NCBI RefSeq assembly: GCF_913773635.1
Contig: NZ_CAJYGQ010000012.1
Span: forward strand, 1 to 64,000
DNA length: 64,000 nucleotides
From: an uncultured Mucilaginibacter sp.
GTDB taxonomy: Bacteria; Bacteroidota; Bacteroidia; Sphingobacteriales; Sphingobacteriaceae
Direction: 5' to 3'
The notes beneath the pieces were generated by a model, which saw only the letters and a list, made by a program, of their open reading frames with translations, was not told the DNA's origin and ran no database searches. The position numbers and the translations under genes are program-made. The first letter of the stretch is position 1. Each line of letters opens with the position of its first letter. Positions 10,401-18,656 of the stretch are shown one piece after another.

Positions 10401-10699
10401 CACTTTATAATGACGGGTACAATTGGTTAGGATCAGACAGGTACGTAGAGAATGGTTCATTTATACGGCTGCGTTCGGTTACGGCCAGGTACAACTTCAC
10501 CAAGCGAATGCTAACCAAAGTTGGAGTGCGCAGTGCCAGCGTATATTTTACTGCTGAAAACCTTTTAACGTTCACCAAATATACCGGTCAGGATCCTGAA
10601 GTTTCTGTAAGAGGAAGCGATCCGTTCAGGGTAGCAACAGATAACTCAATGACGCCGCCTACACGCAACCTGGTAATGGGCTTGGTACTTGGCTTTTAA
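7445..10699 (+). CDS. SusC-type TonB-dependent outer-membrane transporter (pectin PUL, pair 1)
   Basis: This 1084-residue protein imports oligosaccharides across the outer membrane using TonB energy. It has a signal peptide (about 1-27, ending VKAQ), a carboxypeptidase-regulatory-like beta-sandwich (about 38-113), a plug domain with the SusC signature LIVLDGMPY followed by DISVLKDAAATAVWGSRAANGVLIINT, and a long 22-strand barrel ending in the aromatic LVLGF. There is no STN signalling domain, consistent with control by the hybrid two-component regulator rather than by sigma/anti-sigma signalling. It is followed after 9 to 21 bases by its SusD partner. A homogalacturonan-type substrate is inferred from the lyase and GH28 genes downstream. 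Confidence 0.95.
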   Translation: MKKIFTHLFFCCLILWPAVFVNVVKAQTTVAPVATVRGKVTDRKDKAPLVGVTVVEVDKEKRIVGGVSTDIDGNYALRVKSRQNKISISLIGYKTITMDINDRSTLNISLEQSSNTLSDVTVTANKTSSNGLLQIDTRNSTTAVAKVSAKDIEELSASSIDQAIQGRLPGVDIAANSGDPGAGMQIRIRGTSTINGSTNPLIVLDGMPYDTSIPTDFNFGTADEQGYASLLNIAPADIQDISVLKDAAATAVWGSRAANGVLIINTKRGRVGSPQVTYTMRATASRQPNAIPMLTGDQYSQLIPEEVMNRTGTPLNTQTVKEFLYDPSDRYYYNNYSNNTDWIGAITRTGIMHDHNLSLSGGGEKARYFSSVSYLNQRGTTLGTALNRVTTRINLDYNVSDRIKFRTDVSYTHSNTDKVYNDDARSIAYQKMPNMSIYEINSLGNNTGNYLSPLQNIQGSYPGTFNPVALLSSGINNVVGERIVPHFTLQYDIVPNLFRATADVQFDINNTKNRSFLPQIATGLPVSDLNVNRAFDGDVDQFSIQTKTNFIYTPKLNEKHNFTGLVSFITNDSKATVLQSESSNSGSVFLQDPSVDTRVLNLRSSLGQTRSVAALINAQYGLLDRYIVNFALRTDGNSKFGPAHRWGLFPSISTRWRISGEPFMRKLTFFDDLSLRASYGKSGNEPRNNYTFFNTYGNYAYDYLGSSAVYSQNIELRNLRWETVTGQNVGLTFSMLKSRINVDIDLYRNRTTDLFFNDLQLPGISGFSKINMNVGTMDNQGWEINLNTVAVRSKKLMVEMNFNIANNTNIIRSISPYYPSTKGDITTNGSYKTILQINNPFGSFYGFRYKGVYQDQAATVATNAKGQPIVGLDGVPLQMRFNYPATDYVFKPGDAMYEDINHDGNIDYKDVVYLGNGNPKFTGGFGPTITINGNLKLNAFFAFRYGYQLVNGTRMQTSNMYGFNNQSTEVLKRWRNEGDVTDVPRALYNDGYNWLGSDRYVENGSFIRLRSVTARYNFTKRMLTKVGVRSASVYFTAENLLTFTKYTGQDPEVSVRGSDPFRVATDNSMTPPTRNLVMGLVLGF

Positions 10700-10720
10700 C
10701 AATCTTGAATGAGTATTGAT

Positions 10721-12199
10721 ATGAATATAAAAATCAAATTCTATACTGTACTGCTGCTTCTTGTTACACTCAGCTCAACATCGTGTAACAAATATCTTTC
10801 ACTTGAGCCGCAGGATGGTATTATAAGGCAAAACTTTTGGAAAACCAAAGAACAGCTTAAGGCAGCTGTTAATGGTTGCTATGCGGGTATGCTGGCCGAC
10901 CCTTTGGTTGAAAACCTTTTTTTGTGGGGCGAACTAAGAGGCGACATGCTTGCAGCAGGGGTAGGTGTACGTAACGCTGAGCTTAACGTAATAAACGTTA
11001 ACATATCATCAACCAATACTATTGCTGATTGGTCTATAATTTATAAAGCAATAAACAACTGTAATACTGTGCTTGACTTTGGTCCTGAGGTGCTTAAATA
11101 TGATAACACCCTTACCCAGGCAACCCTTAACGGATATTTAGGTGAAGCAATGGCCTTACGTGGCTTGTTGTACTTCTACTTAGCCCGCAGTTTTGGTGAT
11201 GTGCCGTTAAAGCTTAAGTCAACCAGTAGTGATGATGACAACCTCGAAATTCCTAAAAGTACACAGCAGCAGGTCTTTGATCAGATAATTGCCGACTTAA
11301 AGCAGGCCGAGCAATTTGTAGCAACATCATACGGTAACCGTAATGACGACAAAGGCCGCATAACCCGCTACACGGTAAACGCAATTTTGGCCGATGTTTA
11401 CTTATGGCTTGATAAGTATGACGATTGTGTTAAAGCTTGTGATTACATCATCAATTCTAACCAATTCACCCTTGTGCCAGGTGATAACAACTGGTATTCA
11501 ACCGTATATTTTCAGGGCAACTCAAATGAAAGCCTTTTTGAATTGCAGTTTAATCAAAACAAGCTTAACCCGTTCTACAACATGTTTATCAATTTCAAAC
11601 GTTTCAGAGCGGCATTAAAGGTAGCAGCCGAGGTTTACACACAAGACTTTTTTGACATTACCAACATTGATATACGCGGGAACGATGCATCATTGAAATT
11701 TAACGATGGTACTATTTATAAGTATCAGGGTATAAATGCCAATTCATCACGTACGGCGGCGGCTTCATTTGCACACTGGTTTGTATACCGTTATCCTGAT
11801 GTATTGCTGATGAAGGCCGAAGCGCTTAATCAGCAAGGTAATGGACAGGCTGCTTTAAATGCTATCGAGGTTATTCGTACGCGTGCTAATGCTCTACCAA
11901 GCTCAGCAATGGTAGTTGATCCAACCGATCGTAACGGAGTAACTGACTATTTACTAGCCGAAAGGGCTCGCGAGTTTGCATTTGAAGGCAAACGCTGGTA
12001 TGATTTATTACGCAATGCCCGCCGCAACAATTACGAAAGGCTTGATTTGATACTGAATGTTGTACCAACAACAGCAGCAGATGAATATCAGCAAGCGGCC
12101 ATAGTTAAACTCAGAGACAAACGCAGTCACTACTTTCCAATTTTCTTGTACGAACTGCAAACCAATAAAGCACTGGTTCAAAACCCATTCTATCAATAA
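10721..12199 (+). CDS. SusD/RagB-type surface glycan-binding lipoprotein (pair 1)
   Basis: This protein forms the lid of the SusC transporter and binds glycan at the cell surface. Starting at the ATG at 10721 gives 492 residues and a lipobox ending STSC (Cys22). An earlier in-frame ATG at 10709 would add four residues and an acidic residue to the n-region. Recognisable SusD features are the N-terminal LxPQDGI after the lipobox, TPR-like helices with ALRGLLYFYLARSFGDVPL, and the C-terminal RYPDVLLMKAEALNQQG and LAERAREFAFEGKRWYDLLR motifs. It is closely linked to the preceding SusC, and a fasciclin lipoprotein follows within about 20 bases. Confidence 0.93.
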   Translation: MNIKIKFYTVLLLLVTLSSTSCNKYLSLEPQDGIIRQNFWKTKEQLKAAVNGCYAGMLADPLVENLFLWGELRGDMLAAGVGVRNAELNVINVNISSTNTIADWSIIYKAINNCNTVLDFGPEVLKYDNTLTQATLNGYLGEAMALRGLLYFYLARSFGDVPLKLKSTSSDDDNLEIPKSTQQQVFDQIIADLKQAEQFVATSYGNRNDDKGRITRYTVNAILADVYLWLDKYDDCVKACDYIINSNQFTLVPGDNNWYSTVYFQGNSNESLFELQFNQNKLNPFYNMFINFKRFRAALKVAAEVYTQDFFDITNIDIRGNDASLKFNDGTIYKYQGINANSSRTAAASFAHWFVYRYPDVLLMKAEALNQQGNGQAALNAIEVIRTRANALPSSAMVVDPTDRNGVTDYLLAERAREFAFEGKRWYDLLRNARRNNYERLDLILNVVPTTAADEYQQAAIVKLRDKRSHYFPIFLYELQTNKALVQNPFYQ

Positions 12200-12220
12200 G
12201 TACCATTTAAATAAGTGTTT

Positions 12221-13981
12221 ATGAAAATATTAAACTCATACAAATGGCTTGCATCGGTAACGGTAGTAGTACTGCTGGCCGTTATGCTAAGTGGCTGTAA
12301 ACGCGAAGAGTTTACCGAAACCACAACCGGCGATGTTAACATTACCGAATACCTGCAGCAAGATCCTAATCAATTCTCAACCTTATCGAAAGTGTTGCAG
12401 ATAACCGGTAGCGACAACTCATTAGGCGGATATGGTACCTATACCTTATTTGCGCCTACCAATGAGGCTTTTGCTAAATATCTTACCGAATCAGGTAAAA
12501 CATCGGTAGATCAATTGGGCGTGGAAGAGTTGAAAGACCTGGTACGTTTCCATTTAATAAGGGATACTATCACTACCGATAAGTTTACCGATGGTAAGTT
12601 GCGTACTAATACAATGTATGGCCAATCAATATTAACCGGCGCACAAAATATAAATGGTGTAACAACGCTTACCATTAACCGGCAGGCAACATTGGTAAAA
12701 GGAAACATACGTGCCGGTAATGGAATTGTGCATGTTATTGATAGGGTTTTGAAACCATCCAGGTTAACATTGGCCCAGGCAATAGAGCAAAATCCAAACT
12801 ACAGCATATTTACCCAGGCGTTAAAGGAAACCGGCTTTTATGACAGCCTGAATGTACTGCCTGTTAATGCTCCTGATACCAACAAACGTTTTCAAACGGT
12901 GCTGGCGCAATCAAATGCTGTGTTTGCAGCCGCGGGTTATAGTTCTTACAGTGCCTTAAAAAGTCGCTTTTCAAAAACAGGTGATCCTAAATCAGTGATT
13001 GATAGCCTTCACCTGTTTATGGCTTACCATATTTTGCCCGGATTAAAATATTTACCAGATATTTTCAATGCATCATCGCACGTAACGTTGGCGCCGCTTG
13101 ATGTAATTACCACAAAGCTTGTAAACCAGCAAATATTGGTGAACGATGACACTTTTGATGGCAAATATGAGCCGGGAGCACTTATAAACCGTGTGGCAAG
13201 TGATAACACTACAGCCAATGGCGTATTGCATGATATGGCTGCGCATTATGCAATCAAAGTGCGTTTCCCTATACCGGTTTATTGGGAAGTAACCGACCAG
13301 CCTGAATTTAAAAGACTGACAGGAATATACCGGGTTACTAATAAGTCAAGCCCTAATTATGTTACCGGCGATTTACAAGACATAAAATGGCAAACCGGTT
13401 CTGTGAGCTATCGTGTGGCTCCAGAGGCTCGTCAGTTTTATGTGTATAATAACGATTATTTATTTATTGCAGCTTTACGTACGGCAGCTACAGCAAACAG
13501 TTTTGTTGAATTCAAAACTCCGCTATTAGTAAAAGGCCGTTACAAAGTGTGGGTTTGCTTCATTCGCCGTGGTGGGGGTAAAGGTGTATCAGTTCTGTTC
13601 AATGGCGAGCCCTTATCACGTGTGCTCAACCTTACTGAGAGTTTACCGGCACAGGTACTGGTAGGTAACCGCTGGACGTATCCTGCAGGTACTTCACCTG
13701 AGTCGTTGGAAGCATTGGGCAAAAAGATAGTTTTTGGTGGGCCTAGCGTACCTTACTATAACAACCCGGCACAAACCATTGAGTATTACAGAGACAGCTA
13801 CGGCTTATTGGCAGGTACCATTGATGTGCAGAAAACAGACAGGCACAATTTAAGGCTTCAAGCCGTGGCCGATGGTTCGGGCGATGTACAAATTGATATG
13901 ATTCATTTCATACCCGAAAACATGGATCAGCTGTATCCGAAATTTAACCCGGATGGCTCAGTAATTCAAAAACCACAATAA
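12221..13981 (+). CDS. Lipoprotein with two fasciclin domains and a C-terminal beta-sandwich-like module
   Basis: The ATG at 12221 gives 586 residues; a GTG at 12215 is possible. The lipobox ends LSGC (Cys26). Two FAS1 domains (about 40-178 and 192-345) show TLFAPTNEAFAKYL, NGIVHVIDRVL and NGVLHDMAAHYAI. The C-terminal third (about 350-586) is not FAS1. It is rich in alternating hydrophobic residues and carries FVEFKTPLLVKGRYKVWVCF and a terminal VQIDMIHFIPE strand, reminiscent of jelly-roll carbohydrate-binding modules. Bacteroidota FAS1 proteins often carry such an uncharacterised tail. It sits between SusD of pair 1 and another fasciclin gene in the same operon, so a surface glycan-binding role is inferred. 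No catalytic motif was seen. Confidence 0.82.
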   Translation: MKILNSYKWLASVTVVVLLAVMLSGCKREEFTETTTGDVNITEYLQQDPNQFSTLSKVLQITGSDNSLGGYGTYTLFAPTNEAFAKYLTESGKTSVDQLGVEELKDLVRFHLIRDTITTDKFTDGKLRTNTMYGQSILTGAQNINGVTTLTINRQATLVKGNIRAGNGIVHVIDRVLKPSRLTLAQAIEQNPNYSIFTQALKETGFYDSLNVLPVNAPDTNKRFQTVLAQSNAVFAAAGYSSYSALKSRFSKTGDPKSVIDSLHLFMAYHILPGLKYLPDIFNASSHVTLAPLDVITTKLVNQQILVNDDTFDGKYEPGALINRVASDNTTANGVLHDMAAHYAIKVRFPIPVYWEVTDQPEFKRLTGIYRVTNKSSPNYVTGDLQDIKWQTGSVSYRVAPEARQFYVYNNDYLFIAALRTAATANSFVEFKTPLLVKGRYKVWVCFIRRGGGKGVSVLFNGEPLSRVLNLTESLPAQVLVGNRWTYPAGTSPESLEALGKKIVFGGPSVPYYNNPAQTIEYYRDSYGLLAGTIDVQKTDRHNLRLQAVADGSGDVQIDMIHFIPENMDQLYPKFNPDGSVIQKPQ

Positions 13982-14000
13982 ACCTTCGGACAAATTTATC

Positions 14001-15428
14001 ATGACGGTAAAATATAACAGAATTCTGCTTTTAGTTTGCGTAGTTGCAGCCTTGCTTGGCTGCAACAAATACGCCGACGAAACCAAAGTGAACAACGCGG
14101 CTTTGGGGCAAACACTTGCTCAGCTCATAAAGGAAACTCCGACCTTGAGCCGCTTTAACGAACTGCTGATTAAAACAGGCTTTGATAAGGTGCTTGAAGG
14201 CTCAAAAATGTACACAGTTTGGGCACCCGATAATCAAACACTGCAAGCGCTTGACGCTGGTACATTGAATGATGCCGAACGTTTAAAACAGTTTGTAGGT
14301 AATCATATAGTAAACCTGAGTTACTATACTAATACTCCAAACCCGGTTTTGCGTATAAAAACTTTAAACGGTAAATACATTAAGTTCAGCACAACACAAT
14401 TTGAAGATGCAGGCATAACATCGGCTAATAAGTATGTAAGCAACGGCGTATTGCATACCATCAACAAACTTGTTCTTCCCCGGCAAAATGTTTGGGAATA
14501 CGTTAACAGCACAGCTTACAAACAAAAAAACTACATCAATACACTCGATTATCAGGCAATTGATTCGGCAAAAGCCGTACAAATTGGTTTAGATCCGGTT
14601 ACAAGCAAGCCAATTTATCAGCCTGGCACCGGCATTATTACCCGTAATTTGCTTTTTGACCGGATTGGTGATTTACGCAACGAGGATCAGGAGTATACCT
14701 TTATTTTACTTACTGATGCCGCGGTTGATGCCGAGCGCGCCAAGCTTAAGCCTTATGTACAAGGTGCAAATAATGATGAGACTGAGCGGTTAAGTTCGCT
14801 TCATGTAATTAAAGACCTTGTTATAAAAGGTAATTACGCCTTACAAGATTTACCTGCGTCAATAACATCTGCTGATGGTGTTACGGTACCAATTGATAAA
14901 ACGGCAATTATTGATACGCGCACAACAAGTAATGGTACTGTATACATTATGAGTGCAGCAAACGTAAAGCTCAGTGATAAAATACGCCCTGTTAAGCGCG
15001 AAGGCGAACAGCCCGATGGCTTTAGCCGTACTGATAAAAGCGGCAACATTGCATATCGTTTAAGGCTAAACCCACTTAGCGGGCAACAGTTTAACGACAT
15101 TTATATTTTCAATCACAAAATTCCGCTGTTTAATGTGCGCTATAATCTTAAAGAGCTTTACAAAGTGCCTTATAAGGTTTACTGGGTTGCACCAAACGAT
15201 GTTCAAACGGTAGCATTTAAACAACGGTTTGCCATTAATGATCCACTATCTACAGCATTTGCCGAAACTGATGTACCGCTTAAAAACTACAACCAGGTAT
15301 TTGTTGGTGATTACGTTCCGGCGCAATTTGGCGGAGTAACTGCATACGTTGTTGCAGCCAACAATGGCGTAGATGCTACAAACTCTATAAACGTAGACTA
15401 CTTTGTACTGGTACCGCAACTGCCCTGA
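14001..15428 (+). CDS. Third fasciclin-domain lipoprotein of the pectin PUL
   Basis: This 475-residue lipoprotein has a signal sequence ending LLGC (Cys21). The first FAS1 domain (about 35-168) has the YTVWAPDNQTLQAL and NGVLHTINKLVLP signatures. A second, more diverged one spans about 175-320 (ending NGTVYIMSAANVKL). The C-terminal region (about 345-475) ends with the elements VPYKVYWVAPN and INVDYFVLVPQ, resembling the tail of the preceding fasciclin protein. It lies 19 bases after that gene and 38 bases before the second SusC, so co-transcription is likely. The role is unknown; cell-surface glycan binding or scaffolding around the SusC/SusD complexes is the simplest reading of the context. 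Confidence 0.8.
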   Translation: MTVKYNRILLLVCVVAALLGCNKYADETKVNNAALGQTLAQLIKETPTLSRFNELLIKTGFDKVLEGSKMYTVWAPDNQTLQALDAGTLNDAERLKQFVGNHIVNLSYYTNTPNPVLRIKTLNGKYIKFSTTQFEDAGITSANKYVSNGVLHTINKLVLPRQNVWEYVNSTAYKQKNYINTLDYQAIDSAKAVQIGLDPVTSKPIYQPGTGIITRNLLFDRIGDLRNEDQEYTFILLTDAAVDAERAKLKPYVQGANNDETERLSSLHVIKDLVIKGNYALQDLPASITSADGVTVPIDKTAIIDTRTTSNGTVYIMSAANVKLSDKIRPVKREGEQPDGFSRTDKSGNIAYRLRLNPLSGQQFNDIYIFNHKIPLFNVRYNLKELYKVPYKVYWVAPNDVQTVAFKQRFAINDPLSTAFAETDVPLKNYNQVFVGDYVPAQFGGVTAYVVAANNGVDATNSINVDYFVLVPQLP

Positions 15429-15466
15429 TTTTTAAACCTCGTGAAGCAATTATATAACCTATAAAC

Positions 15467-18400
15467 ATGCGCATTTCTACTCCAATACACGTATTAGCTA
15501 TTTGCGGAAGTATATGTTTTTGTACGGCAGCTAACGCCCAGCAAAAAGATAGCACCCGGGTAGCGGCTACGTCTGCAAATAAAATTAAGAACGGTTACGA
15601 GGTAACAGGTCAGGTTACCGATGCAGCCACTAAAAAGCCTGTTCCGGGCATAAATGTGGTTGTGCAGGATATAGCCGCAGCAATTACCGATGATAAGGGT
15701 AACTTCAAAATTATAGTACCATCGAAAACCAGTGTACTTCAATTTTCGGGGCAGGGGTTTCAGTATAAAGACGTTGCTGTAAACGGTCGTAAGGTAATCA
15801 ATGCATCGCTTTATGAAGACGGCTTTACATCAGCATATGATCTGGTGACGCTTCCTTTCCGCCAAGCGCCTAAATCACAAATTAGTTATGCAGTATCTTC
15901 GGTAAATACCGATGGCAGCTGGACACGGAATAAAGAAACTCCGGATAACTTTTTACAGGGGCAGGTAGCCGGATTGAACGTTATACGCCGTTCAGGAACG
16001 CCTGGAGTTGGGGCTGAGGTGTTTTTACGCGGTTTTAATTCATTGAATGCTACTAATCAACCTCTTTACGTTATTGACGGGATGATTTATGATGCCAACA
16101 GCTACGGGCGATCAATCATCAACGGACACGTGACCAACCCGCTGTCAAACATTGATATCAAAGACATTGATAATATAACTGTTATCAAAGACGGGGCTTC
16201 ATATTATGGAAGCAGGGGCGCAAACGGAGTAATACTCATTAATACAGCACACGCAAAAGAGCTTACTACCCGTATTGACTTTGCAGCCTATGGCGGAATG
16301 AACTTTACACCGAAGCAAATTCCTCTACTAAACACTACCGATTACAGGTTATATCTTACTGATGTGCTGCGAAGCGCGGGTCAAACTGATGCTCAGATAC
16401 AGGCGCAGCCGTATATGAATGATGATCCTGCAAATCCAACTTACTATCAGTATCACAACAATACCAATTGGCAAAAAAAGGTATTTACCAACAGCCATAG
16501 TCAAAATTATTATTTAAAGGTAACGGGTGGTGACAATATTGCAAAGTATGCACTATCAGTTGGTTATTTGAACAATGATGGTTTAACTGATAGCACTAAC
16601 CTTAAAAGATACAGTACTAGGTTTAATGCCGATTTAAACCTTACACCTAAATTAACAGCTAACACAAACCTGTCTTTTTCATCTTCAGAACAGATACTTA
16701 AAGATCAGGGTCTGACTACAGCCAATCCGGCATTGATAGGCCTGATCAAAGCGCCGTTCTTGTCTGTAAATCAAATTTCCGAAACCGGTGTACAGTCTCC
16801 AAACCTGGCCGATGTTGATATATTCAACGTCAGCAACCCGGTAGCCCTCATCAGGAATGCACAGCAAACCAATAAATATTATCGTTTTTTCGGTTCCGTA
16901 AAGTTCAATTTCCAATTTAACAAGCATCACAGCGTAAGCTCACTTACCGGGCTGGTGTATGATAAAGTGCGCGAGAATACATTTATACCTCGTATGGGAG
17001 TAGTACCTGATACGCTGCGTAATGCAATAGCATACAGTCGCTTAGGTGCATCAATACAACGGTATAACTCATTTTACAATGATACCTGGTATTCATACAA
17101 ACGTACCTTTACAGGTGAGCATGACATACTTTTTAATGCAGGCTTCAGGTATCATGATAGCGAGAGCGAGCAGGACTATGCGCAAGGCTATAATTCACCA
17201 ACTGATGACTTTGTAAGTATTGGCAACGGCGTTACAAACTTACGCAGGTTAACCGGAGATTATGGTAAATGGAAATGGCTTAACGCCTATGCCGCGCTGA
17301 ATTACAGCTTTCGCAGTAAATACTTTTTATCAGCAAACTTATCTGCTGATGGCTCATCACGTTTCGGACGCGATATACCCGGCGCATTAAGTATTGCAGG
17401 TAATAAATACGCGGTGTTACCATCGGTAGCAGCAAGCTGGTTAATATCATCAGAAAAGTTTTTAGCGTCGGCTAAATTTATAGACCTGTTAAAACTCCGC
17501 GCCAGCTATGGGCTTACCGGTAATGATGATATTGGTAATTATAATACCCGTTCATACTACCGCGCTCAAAACCTCTTAGGCTCTCAGGGCCTTGTATTGG
17601 CTAACATTGCCAACCCCCAATTACAATGGGAACTTAACAAAAAAGCTAACGTTGGGCTTGACGTGGCTCTTTTTAATGAGCGTTTAAATCTCAGCATTGA
17701 TGCTTACCATAACGTTACGTCAAAAATGGTCACGCTCGATCCGTTGAATACTGCTGCGGGTATGCAGTACGTGGTTGCCAACAGCGGCGGTATGCGCACA
17801 AACGGTATTGATTTAAGCCTTAACAGCCGAATTATAAATAATGCCGTTAAGCTTGATGTTGGACTTAATGTATCAACTTACAGCAATCGCATTACTGCTT
17901 TACCCGCCGATAATTTAATAACCAACTATGCTGGCGCCACCATGATAACTCGTATTGGGCAGTCTACAGCTATGTTTTATGGCTATAAAACCAACGGAAT
18001 TTATACTTCTAACAATGAAGCCGCCCAAGTTGGCTTAAGTATAAGAGGTACAGATGGAAGCCTGGTGCCGTTTAAAGGCGGTGATGTGCGATTTATTGAT
18101 GTAAACAACGACAAGGTTATAGACGATAATGACCGCCAGAGTATAGGTAATCCCAATCCTGATTTTGTAGGAAGCTTTAATGGTAAGGTGAGCTACAAAA
18201 GTATGTCGCTCACAGCGTTGTTTACCTTCAGTAGCGGTAATGATCTATACAATGGTCAGCGTGCAATTTTACAATCACTTTCATCCCCGGCAAATCAGTT
18301 TGCTAACGTAGTAAACCGGTGGAGGTTTGACGGGCAGATTACCGACGTACCACGTGCTGCATACGGAGATCCGATGGGTAATGCACGGTTTAGCGACAGG

Positions 18401-18646
18401 TTTATTGAAAGCGGATCATATGTACGGTTACGCACCATTGCAGTGAATTATAACCTTCCTATTAAGCCAAAGCTGCTTAAATATGCCACCATTTATTTAA
18501 ATGCCGATAACCTGTTTACCGTTACTAAATACCTCGGCTATGATCCGGAATTCAGCGCCGGAAGAAGTCCTTTGGTACAAGGTATTGATACGGCCCTCGA
18601 ACCACAATTCCGCTCTGCACAGTTAGGTATTCGTATAGGATTATAA
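15467..18646 (+). CDS. SusC-type TonB-dependent outer-membrane transporter (pectin PUL, pair 2)
   Basis: A 1059-residue transporter with a signal peptide ending ANAQ (about 25), a carboxypeptidase-regulatory-like domain (about 43-115), a plug with PLYVIDGMIYD and NITVIKDGASYYGSRGANGVILINT, and a barrel ending in IRIGL. The plug segment before YGSRGANG is two or three residues shorter than usual in SusC proteins. It differs clearly from the other SusC of this operon, so it is not a recent duplicate and may take a different oligosaccharide. No STN domain. Its SusD partner starts 10 bases downstream. Confidence 0.93.
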   Translation: MRISTPIHVLAICGSICFCTAANAQQKDSTRVAATSANKIKNGYEVTGQVTDAATKKPVPGINVVVQDIAAAITDDKGNFKIIVPSKTSVLQFSGQGFQYKDVAVNGRKVINASLYEDGFTSAYDLVTLPFRQAPKSQISYAVSSVNTDGSWTRNKETPDNFLQGQVAGLNVIRRSGTPGVGAEVFLRGFNSLNATNQPLYVIDGMIYDANSYGRSIINGHVTNPLSNIDIKDIDNITVIKDGASYYGSRGANGVILINTAHAKELTTRIDFAAYGGMNFTPKQIPLLNTTDYRLYLTDVLRSAGQTDAQIQAQPYMNDDPANPTYYQYHNNTNWQKKVFTNSHSQNYYLKVTGGDNIAKYALSVGYLNNDGLTDSTNLKRYSTRFNADLNLTPKLTANTNLSFSSSEQILKDQGLTTANPALIGLIKAPFLSVNQISETGVQSPNLADVDIFNVSNPVALIRNAQQTNKYYRFFGSVKFNFQFNKHHSVSSLTGLVYDKVRENTFIPRMGVVPDTLRNAIAYSRLGASIQRYNSFYNDTWYSYKRTFTGEHDILFNAGFRYHDSESEQDYAQGYNSPTDDFVSIGNGVTNLRRLTGDYGKWKWLNAYAALNYSFRSKYFLSANLSADGSSRFGRDIPGALSIAGNKYAVLPSVAASWLISSEKFLASAKFIDLLKLRASYGLTGNDDIGNYNTRSYYRAQNLLGSQGLVLANIANPQLQWELNKKANVGLDVALFNERLNLSIDAYHNVTSKMVTLDPLNTAAGMQYVVANSGGMRTNGIDLSLNSRIINNAVKLDVGLNVSTYSNRITALPADNLITNYAGATMITRIGQSTAMFYGYKTNGIYTSNNEAAQVGLSIRGTDGSLVPFKGGDVRFIDVNNDKVIDDNDRQSIGNPNPDFVGSFNGKVSYKSMSLTALFTFSSGNDLYNGQRAILQSLSSPANQFANVVNRWRFDGQITDVPRAAYGDPMGNARFSDRFIESGSYVRLRTIAVNYNLPIKPKLLKYATIYLNADNLFTVTKYLGYDPEFSAGRSPLVQGIDTALEPQFRSAQLGIRIGL

Positions 18647-18656
18647 AACTCAAAAC

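Noticed and set aside
5160..15428. Fasciclin genes as recent tandem duplicates
   Set aside because: The three proteins differ in length (730, 586, 475), domain number and C-terminal parts, and share only short FAS1 motifs.
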